Source: Phaseolus vulgaris (lineage: Eukaryota; Streptophyta; Magnoliopsida; Fabales; Fabaceae). From it: a stretch of DNA of 64,000 nt. The stretch lies in assembly GCF_000499845.2 (NCBI RefSeq), contig NC_023751.2:31901475-31965474 (forward strand). Reading direction: 5' to 3'. Shown one piece after another: positions 44,402 through 57,752 of the stretch (its first letter is position 1; the number at the start of each line of letters is the position of its first letter). A program made the translations under genes and the position numbers. The notes under the pieces are model-generated. The model was not told the DNA's origin. It ran no database searches and was given only the letters and a program-made list of their open reading frames with translations.

Positions 44402-45699
44402 TAATCTACTCCACTATAAAACTTTTAATTAATAATATAAAAAATAATTTCATAAAAAATTAAAATTTTAGAAAAAAAAGGTTGTATTCCCATACATGAA
44501 TATTTTTCAAAAAACATAGACCTCTGGTGCAGAACCGTTGCCAGAGGATGAATTCCTCGATTTCACACAAGAACGACGAAATCTTTGTACTAATAATAGT
44601 ACAAACTAATTAAGGTAATGTCTAGTCTAAATTTGACTCCACTAAATAAAAATAAAAAAAATTAAAACATATAGAAAAGAATTCTTGCAGATCAATTATG
44701 TTAAAATTTTATATTAGAATAATGTCATAATTTTTATATGGATTTTTTCATGATTCTAATCTAATTTTTCAATTTTTAAAAAAACTATTGAAATTATTAC
44801 AAATATTAGAAATTAAAAGTAACATTTGTAATATTTTAAATAGATTATTAAACGTAACTAATATAGATGTTGTGAAATAATCAAGCTATTTGAAAAAAAA
44901 ATATTATTTAAATTAATTATTTGAGTGCATTTATTATTAATTTAAATATGAAATAATATTATGCATATTTATGAAATTAAATTTATTGTAGTATCTTGTT
45001 TGTAATAACTAATGTACAATTATGTTTTTATTAAGTCTAAAAAAATATTTTTAAATAAATAAATAAATTTAATTTGAGTCTAATGATATTTGTAAAAATT
45101 ATTTTCATTGAAGTAAAATAATAAAGGACTATTTAAAATAAAGAAATAAAAATAAATAAAATCTTCTGTGAAATAAAAAATAAATAAGATTAATTAAAAT
45201 TATTAATATTTTCTAAAAAATTTAAATATTATAATGATTTTAGTGATTTTAGTTATGTAAGAAATATATTGTGATGTGGTTGACAATAACATGTTACCAT
45301 TATTTATTTTTTACCGTAGCATTATTGATAAATATTATTTTTTAATGAAATTTTGTGATTTAAAATTAATAACTTTTTTAATGGTGAGAAAATTCTTTGA
45401 TAATCAAAATTAAAAATTTAAGTTAAGGATTTAATTTAATATTATAAATATATATTTATTTATTTTTATAAAATGTGTCAAAATAAAATAAAAGCATGAG
45501 GATTAGATCAAATTTATGTAAAAAAAAAAAAAAAAAACTCTAAAGAGTCTAAGCAACTCTACATTGAGAGTTTATGCAAAAACAAAAAGGAAAAATTAAA
45601 TAAAGTTAAGAAGACAAACAAAATAACATTTTTAGATTATAGCTCTCCTAAAAACAACAAATAGGAACAATTGAATCTAAAAAATCAAATCAGATTAAT
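43867..45699. other. PRP-C upstream region and AT-rich DNA
   Basis: 43867-44200 keeps the array-wide blocks GTTGCAAAGTTGGAAATTAA (44010) and CACCGACG (44080-44087). From 44300 to 45699 nothing is recognised; an (AT)n tract is at 44370-44399. Confidence 0.6.
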
Positions 45700-47197
45700 A
45701 TTCGTTTGCATCCACCAGCGATATTAAAATTTTATGATATTGATGTACGTTACTATCATTACTTTTTCTTAACCGCTTTCACTCCAACTTTAGGAGGACA
45801 TCCCAACCTCTTGAAGGTTCGAACTAGTTCATCAACTTCATTTAATGATTCTTCCTTATCCATATTTTCAGCTCAGAACTTTTTGACCAAATTGACTTCT
45901 TCTAAGAAAATAGTAGTCGATGTACATTCAATTATACTCGTTGTCAAGATGGTCGGATATTACTCTTGAGCCTCTTGTTCATTACTTGAAAGAGATTCAA
46001 AATAATTTTGCAAGACTAAATCTTGAGAAATAGATTTAAAAGTAACTTGTTTGGCATAAACTAATTTTGGATAATTTTCAGGGAGAATGAGTTTTTTTTT
46101 TGGTAGCAAATCATCTTATTCATGGGCATCCTCCAAAGATGGCATATCAGCAAAAATATCATCCTAAGATCCTAAATCAGCCCCTATATGTTCTACAAAT
46201 TTCTTAAACTTTTGACCAACAAGAGATTCACCCTCCACCTGGCTAACAACAACTTCAACAAAGGTTATCAATATCAATAGCAACTCTATCAACATCCACC
46301 ACCCATGCATTACGAATAGGTACATCATATATTTGTACCTCTACCGCATATTTTTGTTTCTCTGTAACACCAACCACTTCCTTGTGAGAGGCATCTTCTT
46401 TGGTAAGGACAATCATAAATTTAAATTGTACAAGTTTGGACAAAACAAAAGACGATTTGGTTGTGTTATTGAGGTTATCAGGATGTCATTTGCATTTAGA
46501 AATATCATGCCCATGTTATTTTGCATGAAGAACAAAATGGAGGCAACTTCTCAAATTCAATATCTACAATAAAAGCAAAATGAAGTCTTTCCACCAAAAT
46601 TTGATTAGGCAAAACAGATAGCATATTAATATCAACCAACACTCTAACAAAAAAAAAACTCTAGATTTATGGTGCAGTCACAAGAGAAGAAGGAGTATCA
46701 ATCTCTCCCGCTATAGAGAAAATTGTTTTTGGTTGCCAAGATCCTATAGAAAGATCGTGAATCATGATCCAACATTGAGTTATAGTGAGTTTTATGGAAG
46801 ATGACACAAAGTCTTTATTCCAAAGAAAGACTCAAGATACCCGAATTGAGAGATTTCAAGATCCCACTACTAGGACTATTCTCATGTCTTAAAGGAAAGA
46901 AAAAACAAATTCATAAAACCCTTTTCCCATAGGAATAACTTTCCAAGATGCAAGATCCAACTTTTTGCACACATCTATATTATTTAGAGGTTTCTCACAT
47001 TTGGATAATATTATTGCATGAAGGTGATTTTTACACTCTTCAAGAGAGGCTAAATACACATATTCATTAATATGAAAAGATATCAAATCTCTCTTAATGC
47101 AAGGAGAAAACAACTCTAAAAAAAGGGATATCACAAGTGTTAGGAGGATAAGACCATAACCATGAACCAGCAAACACCTGCTAACTATTTTATTCAA
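45700..47197 (-). pseudogene. LINE ORF1-like (DUF4283) remnant
   Basis: The minus-strand translation from about 47000 gives KPLNNIDVCKKLDLASWKVI, PMGKGFYEFVF and, with frameshifts, a region resembling RVLVDI and ILVERLHFAFIVDIEFEKLP, then PFCSSC (about 46560). This is the DUF4283 and CCHC-type zinc-knuckle layout of the first ORF of many plant LINEs. Further down only broken frames remain. Many stops make it inactive. No reverse transcriptase accompanies it. Confidence 0.65.
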
Positions 47198-48199
47198 ACT
47201 TTCTTTCTTTCCAATATATATTTACTTTTTGAATATATATATATATATATATATATTAGTAATTATCTTTTCAACATTGAAATAATTTAAAATTAAAATT
47301 TAAAAATTATTTATTAAGATGATCTATTGAATTATAAAAAGAATAAAGAATCACAGTTACTTATTACTAAAGCTTAGTGAATAGATTTATTCACGTTATA
47401 AGAAATGTTTGAGATGAATTTAATTACAGACACTCAGACAAATGATGGATAAATAAATTCTGTTGTCATTTAAGATATAATCAATTGAGAACGTAGATCT
47501 CCTTACATATTTTACTGCCTAACATTATATATTAATTTTTTTAAAATGTATAAATGTTTGTATTTTGTAATATTACTTATTGTGAGGTTGATAATTACTT
47601 GTAACATATTTTTATGATTAGTTATTAACAATAAATTTCTTAGATATTATTTTTTATTTTTGAATATGGTTATGGATTTGAATGGGGTTGGAACAAACCA
47701 AATTCAAAGGTAATTTTCGTTATATATATATATATAGACGAAAGTTGGTATTAATTTAGTAGGAGTTAGGTAGGTGTTTTTAAATGGATAAATTAAAAAA
47801 ATGAAGGACAAACTCTGAAATATAGTATTTGACAGAAAAATCTCAACATCATTCATATTGCTACGTCAAAGTTAGGTATCTGTGTTCAATTGGTAAGTAA
47901 AAATTTGAAGAAAAATCCAAATACTAAATTTGACATAAAAACACACCACGTCATTGGTATTCTATTTGGCCTAAGTTTTTATGATTTTCTTATAACAAAC
48001 TAAAATAGAATGGTTTGTTCTTCTTCAAAAGCAATAAAATATTTTGAAAATTAGAAGCAATATATTAGTCGTAAATCGTTAGTAATTGGATTCCAGATCT
48101 ATTAAGAAAGTGAAAGTTTAACTAAACTTTTAAGTTGCCATCTTTGAAAAAACGGTGACTTGTGGCTGCCAACAATATAACGTTAATTTTTACCACAAA
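47198..48199. other. AT-rich intergenic DNA
   Basis: No gene; an (AT)n tract at about 47236-47257. Confidence 0.6.
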
Positions 48200-48595
48200 T
48201 TACAGCCAAGAATAAAATAAAATAAAATAATATAACTATTAATTAGAAATTATTTTTTAAGATAAAAATAATTAATTATTAAATTAACTGAATTATATTA
48301 TTTTAAAAATAAATTAATATTTAAAGTAATTTATATTATTAATAAATAATTTTAAAAGTGATATTTAATTAGTTATTATGATTTTAAATACCAATAAATT
48401 AATATATAAATTGATAATTAAAACTTTGAATATCAATTTTAAAAACATTTCTTAATTTATTAATAATATAAACTATTTTATATATCAATAATTTTTTAAT
48501 TTTTAAAATAATATTTAATTTAGTTAATATAGTGATTAGTTATTTTTATTTTTAAAATTCATTTTTATTTAATAATTATTTTTAATCAGAATTTA
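48200..48595. mobile_element. CACTACAAGAAA-family MITE, copy 3 (worn)
   Basis: The interior matches copies 2 and 5 (GATATTTAATTAGTTATTAT, ATATAGTGATTAGTTATTTT, ATTTTTATTTAATAATTATT), but both termini are eroded. Confidence 0.5.
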
Positions 48596-48762
48596 TGATA
48601 TTTTAAAATCATTGCATTTTAAAAAAAATATATATACATCTCATGAACAATATTTTTTTTTACTTATGGTAAACAATCATTAGCTTTGCTAGCATGTGTT
48701 ATTCAATAAGCTAGTATATAATTTATATTTTATGTTATCTATAATAAATTATATTATTTTTA

Positions 48763-48941
48763 CACTACAAGAAAATTATGAAACAAAAATTAATTTTAAA
48801 AATAAAAAATAATTACTTGTTATAATGACTAAATTAGAGACATTTTATAAACTAAAAAAAATTAGTTTCTAAATAGTTTCTACATTAATATCTAACTAAT
48901 TACCAATGTTTTAACTATCAATTATTTAGATTATTGTAGTG
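48763..48941. mobile_element. CACTACAAGAAA-family MITE, copy 4 (short, both ends present)
   Basis: 179 bases from CACTACAAGAAAATTATGAA to GATTATTGTAGTG. Both termini are recognisable, and the interior is a deleted form of copy 1 (GACTAAATTAGAGACATTTT, TTAGTTTCTAAATAG). Confidence 0.75.
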
Positions 48942-50268
48942 TCATTTATCATTTTATATGGAAAGAAGATTAATAATAAAATATATTTAATATATTATGA
49001 ACATAATCATATTTTTATTGAAGTATAGAAAAATATTGATTATTATTTTTATATTAGTTACGTATAATTGTTAATGCATTACGATCAGTAGTTTAAAAAT
49101 ATAAAATGCATTTAATAATTTTATTAATTTTAATTTTAAATACAAACTTATTATATTTGGTATATTGTATTGCATTCAGAGTTATAATTATAATATCAAA
49201 AGTAAATTATACATGTCTACGTAGATTATAATTTTTTAAAAAGTATTATATAAGTTGAAATGAACTATTGCATAAAATATAAGAGTGAGATTTAAAAAAT
49301 AAAAATCACTATTCATAGTATATTGAAAATTTAAAATAAGTTACAACCTTATTTAAAGTAGTTGAATTATATATAAAAATGATCTAAAAATATTAATTTT
49401 TAAAATATTTATTAGCTTAATTATTTAATTAATATTTTGTGTTTAATTGTTAAATTAAATAAGTGTTGTTAATTGCAAAGAGTAAACGAACACTTAGAAA
49501 ATTTCAGACTTAAATATATATACAAAAATTTAAATTAAAAAAAAAACTCACATATATAGAAGACATAAATATATTAAAGTCCAAAAATATTGTATCAATA
49601 ATATAACATGCAAATTAAATAAACTCACTATACAAGGTATTGTTTTTTGTTCCAAACAGAAAACTGTAAGGATGATAATAGATTACGTCTGTTATTTTAG
49701 AAATAAAAAAGAATTCTCGTATATTTGAAATAAAAAATAAATATTTATACGGTGAATTCATTGGAAGATTAATTTGCACACATTTCAATTATATTTAGAA
49801 TCTAAAATTTATATATTATCAACCATGAATGCTTCACTCCAAACTCTGTCAAATAATTAATTAAAATTGTTATAGTCATAAATTTTAAAATAAATTTATT
49901 ATAATTTTTTTAAAAAAAAAATCCTAAGTTGATTTTAGTTTAAAGTTTTTCATACTTATTGATAACAATGTGAATATTTCACTTATTAATAACAGAATAA
50001 ATAATTAATTTAAATATTGTAAATACAAACGTAATAAATGGTCGAAAAAAAGTAAGAATAAAAAATAATAGTTTATTTTATTTATAGTCATTTTGGAATG
50101 ACATATTAGATTAGGTAGTTCAACCATTAACGTGTACATATCCATCTAGTAAACCACCAATATGCTAATAAGTTAACCTGTCAATTCATTTTTTAAATTT
50201 TTGTTCAAACGTTTAGGTTTAGAATTTTCATTAAATAATTATTTAAGTTTTTTGTTTTCTTGTAATAT

Positions 50269-50303
<35 letters not shown>

Positions 50304-50439
50304 CTATTTTACTTCGAAAACTCTATATACTTTATTTTAATTTAAAATATATTTAAAATAAGTTAATTAAGTTATTAATATATTTTAAGTTTTACAAATT
50401 AAATTAAATCTTTATAGGATAATTTTTTTTTTCTTGCAG
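48942..50439. other. AT-rich intergenic DNA
   Basis: No gene; an (AT)n tract at 50273-50300. Confidence 0.6.
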
Positions 50440-50745
50440 AGACATCATTAAATAAAAATTAATTTTAAAAATAAAAAAAAAATTAGTTCCTATGTTAGTA
50501 TATAGAGTATTTTTTTTATTAATAAATAATTTTTAAATTTAATTAATTATCAAAGTTTTAACTAGTTAAAATTTTAGTAGCTAATTAGATACCATTTTAT
50601 AAACTATTTATTAATAATAAAATTTATTTTAGCTATTAATAATTTTTGTATTATCTAAAATAATATCTAATTTAGTTAATATAGTGATTAATTATTTTTA
50701 TTTTTAAAATTAATTTTTATTTAACAATTTTTGTGTACTTACATT
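50440..50745. mobile_element. CACTACAAGAAA-family MITE, copy 5 (worn)
   Basis: CATTAAATAAAAATTAATTT at the left and AATTTTTATTTAACAATTTT at the right form inverted ends next to eroded termini. The interior has TTTTAGTAGCTAATTAGATA as in copy 2. Confidence 0.55.
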
Positions 50746-52239
50746 GTTGATAAAACATTATTTATGAATAAAATTATTATTTTAATATAAATTTTGTAAA
50801 TTTAAAAGAATAATTAATAAATCAAAATAGTTTATCAATAACTTATTATGTACACGTTTGTTTATAAACACTTCCATGGATTTGATCTTGGTTATTATAG
50901 TATGTCCATTCTTCAGCTTATACACTAGGTTATAAAATTAAGACGTCTTTTGTAAGATTTATTAACATAAAAAACTGTAGACTATAAAAATAAAAATACT
51001 TTTTAAATAAGCAATAAGTAAATGAAATATTAATGAAAATGTAAATCTTATAAATAATTGAATAAAAAATATAACTTAAAAAAATAATAATGAGGTGAAA
51101 AAGATATAGGAAATTTACAAAAGATACTCTAATAATTGCATAGAAAAATTTAAAGATTGTTAAAAAGACTATGAGGAGCATGACTTTGTAGCATTAACAC
51201 TTTTTTTTTTTTTTTATGTTTAGCATACTTTATATGTGTATCTGCACCTCTTCTCATCCATGTACATAATGGATTTTGGAGCAAAATGGTTGGTGGAGAG
51301 TTCCAATCACAATTCTATTCACACTCAACTTTCTTTGGTAAAAAAATAGATAGGTAGAAGAAAAATAGAATAAAAATAAATTATAAGATTTTTTTATTAA
51401 ATAAAATAAAAAAACAAATATATTACTAATATTAACATGTTTTTTATTTTATTTTCCAGACATAAAACTTATTCTCATTTTGAAACAAGCTTATTACTAA
51501 TATTACTAATACTACACTGCTCACTTCATTCAAACTGCACTTACATAAATATAATATTAATTCTTATATAAATACTAATTGATTAAATACTATTTTAAGA
51601 ATGATACAAACAAACAATTAAATATATTTTATTTCAAAGTAATTAAAAGTTGGTTGAATTTAGTTAAATAGTTTAGATATCTTATATAACTTTCTAAGAT
51701 ATATTAATTTTGTTTGGTGACGTGTTTTTTACAATACAAATAGCGCTCATGATTATATTTAAATCATGTTTGGTGGACATAATGTAACTAATTCAACATA
51801 TAAAATAATTATAATTATTATAATATTAATGCTAATATAATCATTTTAAATATTTTTATTTTTGTAATATTTTCAAACAGTGATTATTGCAATTAAAAAA
51901 ATTCATTATATATATATATATAAAAGACAAGTATATCATATATGAATATGAATATTTTTTAATTACACTAAAATATATTAGCAGTTTAAACCTATAAAAA
52001 AGAACTTATTCCTTACGAAGTAGTGAAATAAAATTCAATCTCTTTATATATGTCCTGATTTGTATCCATTAAGCAGTTGATTTGGGATAATAAATCAACA
52101 TTATTTCATTATTTTACATATTTGGTTCTAAATTGATGAGATAGATTAATTGCAAACTTATAAATAATGTTATGTAAGTTTTATTGAATGGAATGCATTT
52201 AAACTTAAATTCTAGCCACTCGTTAAGACACATTTTCAT
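50746..52239. other. AT-rich intergenic DNA
   Basis: No gene. The 83-codon minus frame at 50930-51181 is low-complexity Phe/Ile/Tyr and not supported. Confidence 0.55.
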
Positions 52240-53490
52240 TTAACACCCTAAAAAATATATTTAACTATTATAATACAAGTTCTACCGATCTCTGTACAGA
52301 CTTGAAGTTTTTCAAAATACTTATATTACAAGATTATGACTTATAGAAATCCAAATATTAATAATATAAGGTTCAAAACAACATCCTAAAACCCTCTAGA
52401 ATCTCATACACATGTATAATCATCTGCTCATGTACATAATATAGTCATCCCGGTTCACAACACAACAAGAAAACAAAAGTAAGCTAGTGAAAATAAAGTT
52501 TTATAATATACACAATTAAATCAAAAGAGAACCAAATTACATGGATCAATTTCTCAATTATTCAATCTTCTTCAAGTCCCAACGTAAAACAATCACATAA
52601 AATTCACTTGAATCTATACACATCCAGGATATTCAAAAAACAAAATAACAACTAGCACCTTCTAGAAGACTCGTTTTAAGTAAGTCCTACTAGAGACTAA
52701 CATCTGATCCAAAGATTATCAGTGAATCCTAGAGAAACAATCAGGGTAAGTTCAATACAACCCAAGCGTGCATCTCATATGTCACGGTGTGCATGAACTC
52801 CCCCATCAACTTCTCACTTGATATCTTAGTCTATGTGACTTAGATCATCAGTGAAGCCCGTAGATCTTTATTACCACATAGACATCAATACTTAATACAC
52901 AAACAAACATCAATTCATAAATTACCCCAAATGTATGAATTCAATTTCATACCATTTTCATCATACAGTATCATTCAAAACACAATCCACAACATTCAAA
53001 AATCATATTTAACAACATTAAAAAAACACACTTAAATACTAAATTATCAAAATCTAATATTTCTATAAGTTTAAACAGTATATAAATAAACAACTGCAAG
53101 ATAAATCGAATAATGGGACCACGTCTCCTCCACATCCAGATTTTCTAGCCCAGGGTAATCACTCCAAAATTTAAGAATCTAGAGCAAGTTATCCAAACAT
53201 TACCAAATTTTAGTATGAATTTAATTTGAGAGAAACACTTTTCTCAACTGACCCCACTAAGATTGTTGACTAAATTATAGAGAAAAATGGAAAATAAGAG
53301 ATCTTTAGAATAAAAATGAACTTACTCTGTTTAAAGATCTGATTGGGTAGAAATATATCTAACTCTTCAACTAAAACATGCATGATCAGATTTTGAAATA
53401 GATGAAAATTGAAAGAGAAAATTGAGAGAGAAGAGAAGTTGGGAAAGAGAGAAAGAATAAAAAAGAAGAAGAAAAGGTGGCTCTGTGAGG
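52240..53490. other. LTR-like block, family unknown
   Basis: Less AT-rich than its surroundings and with the mixed composition typical of plant LTRs (for example CATCCCGGTTCACAACACAA). No coding sequence, target duplication or LTR ends were identified. Confidence 0.25.
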
Positions 53491-54736
53491 GGGGTTACAT
53501 TTTACATTTTTTTTAACGTGAGCAAATAAATAAATAAACTGACTTGGATGATGATCTAAAAACCATTTATTTATATTTTCCAACTTTACAATACATAAAT
53601 ACAAATTGGTTAATGTAGATGTATTGTTTTTATAGATTTTGAAGAGTGACGTGGGAAAATTTAAAAATTTGAAGTCATAGTTAGAGAAATTAATAAATAA
53701 TATGCAAGAAAATAGATAATTTTGAAATTATGAAAAATCAATGGAATATGACAGGTGATGGAAAGTTATTTTTAGAATAGAATAGGAGAAAAAAAATATT
53801 AGTTATATACTAGCGGAAACACAAGCATGGTTGTGTTTGTGTATCCGTATTTGTCTCTTTTATTAAACTTTCATGATTATAGAAATTTAATATACATACA
53901 AAAATAATTTTACATACATACAAAAAATAGTTTTGGATGATCGAAATTGAAAAACAAAAAATAACATATAGAAGAAAAATGATGAATTGATTAAAAAACC
54001 TATTTTTCTCCTTCTTCGGTTTGAGTCTCTCTTCTTCTTCAAGTTTTTTCTTTTCTTGTTTTGAGATTAGAGAGTATGATGATGTTCATGTTAAGGTTAT
54101 GATTGACTTGATGGTAGATACAAAAGAATAATGGTTTTAAAAAAAAAATAGTTCCTTGAAATGAAGTGAAGAGGATGATTAGAAATGGAAGTTATTTTTA
54201 TCTTATATGTGAGATTTGGTGTGGGAGTATGCTATCTCTCTTCCTAATATTGCCTTAAAATAAGGAATTAAGAAAAAAGTGAGGAGTCAACATATAAAAA
54301 TTGTACATTAATATTAATTTAAAAATTAAAAAATTATTTTATTTTTTAAATAATTTATGTGAAATGACAAAGATAGAATCGAAAGAAAATTGTACACATT
54401 AAAAATCGATTATAATGAAGAATCCCTTTTACATATAAGTATAAATATATATACATATATATTAAAAAAATAAAATGTGTGAAAAAGATTTCCTTCATAT
54501 ATAATTATTGATGATTTTACATTATATAATAAAAGTAAGTTTTTATTGTGTACAAAAGATATTAAAAAAAGGGCATAAATAAAATTTCATTATATATAAT
54601 AACTTTTACACAAAAAGAAGGTTTTTTGACTGTATGTTTTCGTATTACAAATTTCATCGTAACAAATAATAAGAATGTGTGGGGGTGCCAATAGCAATCC
54701 CCATTCTTTGTTCTCCTTTTCCTAAAGCAAATTAAA
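53491..54736. other. Noncoding DNA
   Basis: Nothing recognised. A TTC-rich stretch is at 54000-54060. Confidence 0.5.
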
Positions 54737-54745
54737 CATGAAAAT

Positions 54746-55175
54746 GGATGCTTCTTCCTGCACCTCCATACCTTCTTGTGCTACCCCCATAAGTTTTTCA
54801 TATTCCAAAAATATCCTTCTCAATATTCTGGATTACATAATCCGGAAGTCTTTTTCTAGATCCAGAATTAGCTTCCAGATTATGTAATTCGAAAGTTTTT
54901 TTGTGATTAGCTTCCGAATTACATAATCCGAAAGTCTTTTCTATACATAAGATTAGCTTCCGGATTATGTAATCAAGAAGCTTTTTTTTCAGATGTGTTA
55001 TTAGCTTCTGGATTATCTTTTCTAAATATAAAATTGACTTCTGGATTACATAATCCATAAGCTTATTATTCTTATTATTTCAAATCCAAGGGGTAAAAAA
55101 AAAGAATAAAATGGTATTTTCACATTTAGTATGGGGGTGGCACAAGAAGGTATGGAGGTGTAGAAAGAAAGAGTC
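54746..55175. mobile_element. Mutator-like MITE with internal short repeats
   Basis: About 430 bases. The inner terminal block CACCTCCATACCTTCTTGTG (54761) is repeated in inverted form as CACAAGAAGGTATGGAGGTG (55141-55160), so the inverted repeats are nearly perfect over about 40 bases. Flanks CATGAAAAT (54737) and CATGAAAAG (55176) match at 8 of 9 positions. Inside, a motif like GGATTACATAATCCGGAAG recurs five or six times in alternating orientation. Confidence 0.8.
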
Positions 55176-55397
55176 CATGAAAAGTGTTAGCTAGAACTGG
55201 TCCAAACATGGGCCATTGTTTCTGAATAGTTAGCCCAATAAGTAAAGGCCCAATATATTCAAATTTCAAAAGTTACATTTTCTCTCCGCTTCTTCTTTCC
55301 TAAAGAACAAATCTACAAGTTTGGGTGAACAGAGACGGTTGAGTAGAGTTGATTAAGTTCGTATACCTTTACATTTTGTTGTTGTTCGAATCTGAAA

Positions 55398-57752
55398 ATG
55401 CCGAAGCGTAGGAGGAAGGTTACCACGAAAGCACGCGAATCAATACCGGACTCTCAAATTCAGACGCAGCCACCTCAATTCATGGACCTCGAAATTCAAG
55501 GTTCACATTCACATTTCAATTTTACTTTTCCTTTTTTTTCATGTGTTTTGAGTTTAATTGAACTTCGGTGTAGCGATGGAGCGACAAATTGGAGCGATTA
55601 GGGCGGTTCGCGACGTGGAGATCGAGCACTTGCGCACGGAACTGCGATTGTTGCGCTCGTGTTTCAGCACCGAGGAGCTTCGGAAGCCTGTGTTGCAGGT
55701 TTTTGAAGAAGCCCTACCTAATCTCTCTGTCGTGAACGACGAACGCAACAAGAATCTAGAAGTGAAATGGAGAGAGAACGAGGGTTGTAACGATGGAATG
55801 GATGTCCACGCTTCTTTGCTCCAAAGGTTGTCCATCGCATCGATCCCTCGCTTCCCAGGCTTTGACTATTCTGCCAGTGCAGGTACTTTTGAATTCTGAA
55901 AATGTCCAACATTTTCACATTACTTATAAATTGAGAAATTTAGAAGAAAAAAAAAACCATAGCTTCTGGAAGTGCAATTTGCAACTTAATAAGTTTAGCA
56001 ACTTCCTTAGTTTAGCAATTTGCGTTTCCTTATTTTAGTAGACTATGGATTTGTTTCAACAAATTTATCCATAGATTCTTGTAGAAGAGAAAAACGAAAT
56101 AAATTTTTCATAAGCTTAAATTAGCTTAAACTGGATAATATGGAGCTATGAGAGAGCTTTTATATATATATACATATATTAGTTAAGGATAGTTTGGTCT
56201 TCATGTGCATTGTATCTTGAGATTCTTTGTTGGAGTTAATATCACAAATCATGTTCTTCTTTCTTCCTTTCCATGAGTCCTTATCTTTTGTTTCATTGTT
56301 ATCTCTATAAATTAATTTATATATAAATCAGTTTTAGATTAGGAAGCAATTTATTTAATTTTTATTTAATTTTTACTGTTACAAGTACTTATGAAGAAAC
56401 TTATTTAAACACGACATTTCATGCTCTTTGGAATCAAAATGTGTTTCATCCTACTTTTTTATCCATGCCTATACATACTTGCTAAGCCTGACATATTTTT
56501 TTATAACTGACATAGTTACTTCTTTGGTGGCAGGGAGAATGAGCTTTATTGGTGCTGATAACCTGCAATTCAAGGACATTGTATGTTTGTTCTCTTTTCA
56601 CTTTGATTATGTATGAGTTATTGTCATACACCTTTGTAGGGTGCTTTGAATGCCGCGCGATGCTGAAAATATTACACAAAAGATCAATGTGGTGTTATTT
56701 TATTAATTAAAAAACATAAATCCTGGCATAAAAAGAACATTTCCTCAATGTTTTCCCTATTAGCAATAGCCTTATTACTCTTTAGTTGCAGCAGAGTATT
56801 TCGTAATAAACAGGGTTTAACTCCAAAATGCGTGTAATAGCGTTGCTCTTGTTCATCCATTCTTATTTATAAAGTGATTCGAAGAATTCTTCAATTTAAA
56901 TGGATATTTTTTGGGCCTATTTAGATCTAAATTTCTATATATACAGGCTTTGGAGGAGCCATCTGACACTCACACTCTAGCACTGCAGGAAGGTCTTCAG
57001 ACTCCCGGGGTTCGTATCTTCTTTCTTGCTACTTTATTATGTATTTATTTGTTTGTTTTATTATGAACTCTGGTTTGTTTAGCAAAGAAATAAGGATATC
57101 CAGGTTCTCCTAAGATTTAACAGCTGAATGAATTGGATCTGGATTCATTTGAGTTAGTTTTCTATGTATTGACACGGTCAACAACTCTTGAGTGCTAGAT
57201 GAAGATTGGAATAATTTATATTTTATCTCAGTAAATCGGAATTACAACATTTATTTGAGATCTGAATTGTCTGATTTTCATCCAACTGTGTTATAATGAT
57301 TTTGTGATGTTTAGAAAAGCCAACTGCACCAAATTAGTTCTGAATTTAATTTGTCTGTGTAAGCAATTTGCAGGTGACTAGTCAGAGGTTGTCTATTGGG
57401 ATGACACCCAAAACACTTAGACTACCCAAACCTGGCGAGATGCTTCTCTCTGTTCATGGATCACCTCTAGGTGTTTTCAAGGAAAATAACATGGAAGCCA
57501 TACATGGTACGATAATGACTGAAGTGGAAGTTGAAACTGTTTTTCTGTATCATTTTCATGTATCTATTGTTTTCCATATTGTATGAAAACCGGTGGTAAA
57601 GTGGTAACTCCTTTCTTCCGGTGTATAGTTTCTGCCTTGAAATTCCATAGTACCCAACTTGTTGCTTCCCTTATTATGTAAGCATGTCTATTCTTCTAAC
57701 AAACCCTTGCCTGATATCTATTCTGATGTCTGCAGAGTCGGAGGAGAGTTGA
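55398..57752 (+). CDS. Probable Borealin-related protein, six exons
   Basis: Splicing 55398-55500, 55574-55882, 56534-56580, 56947-57009, 57374-57506 and 57736-57752 gives a continuous frame of 223 codons ending HESEES. All introns are GT...AG. The N terminus is basic (MPKRRRKVTTKAR). Exon 2 forms a helix-rich segment (ERQIGAIRAVRDVEIEHLRT). The C-terminal part has TSQRLSIGMTPKTLRLPKPG and MLLSVHGSPLGVF. I associate this layout with the plant Borealin-related subunit of the chromosomal passenger complex (with Aurora kinase, INCENP and Survivin-like partners), which acts at centromeres and in cytokinesis. That match is from memory, so the product name is tentative while the gene model is firm. 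It is the only clearly intact single-copy gene in the window. Confidence 0.75.
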
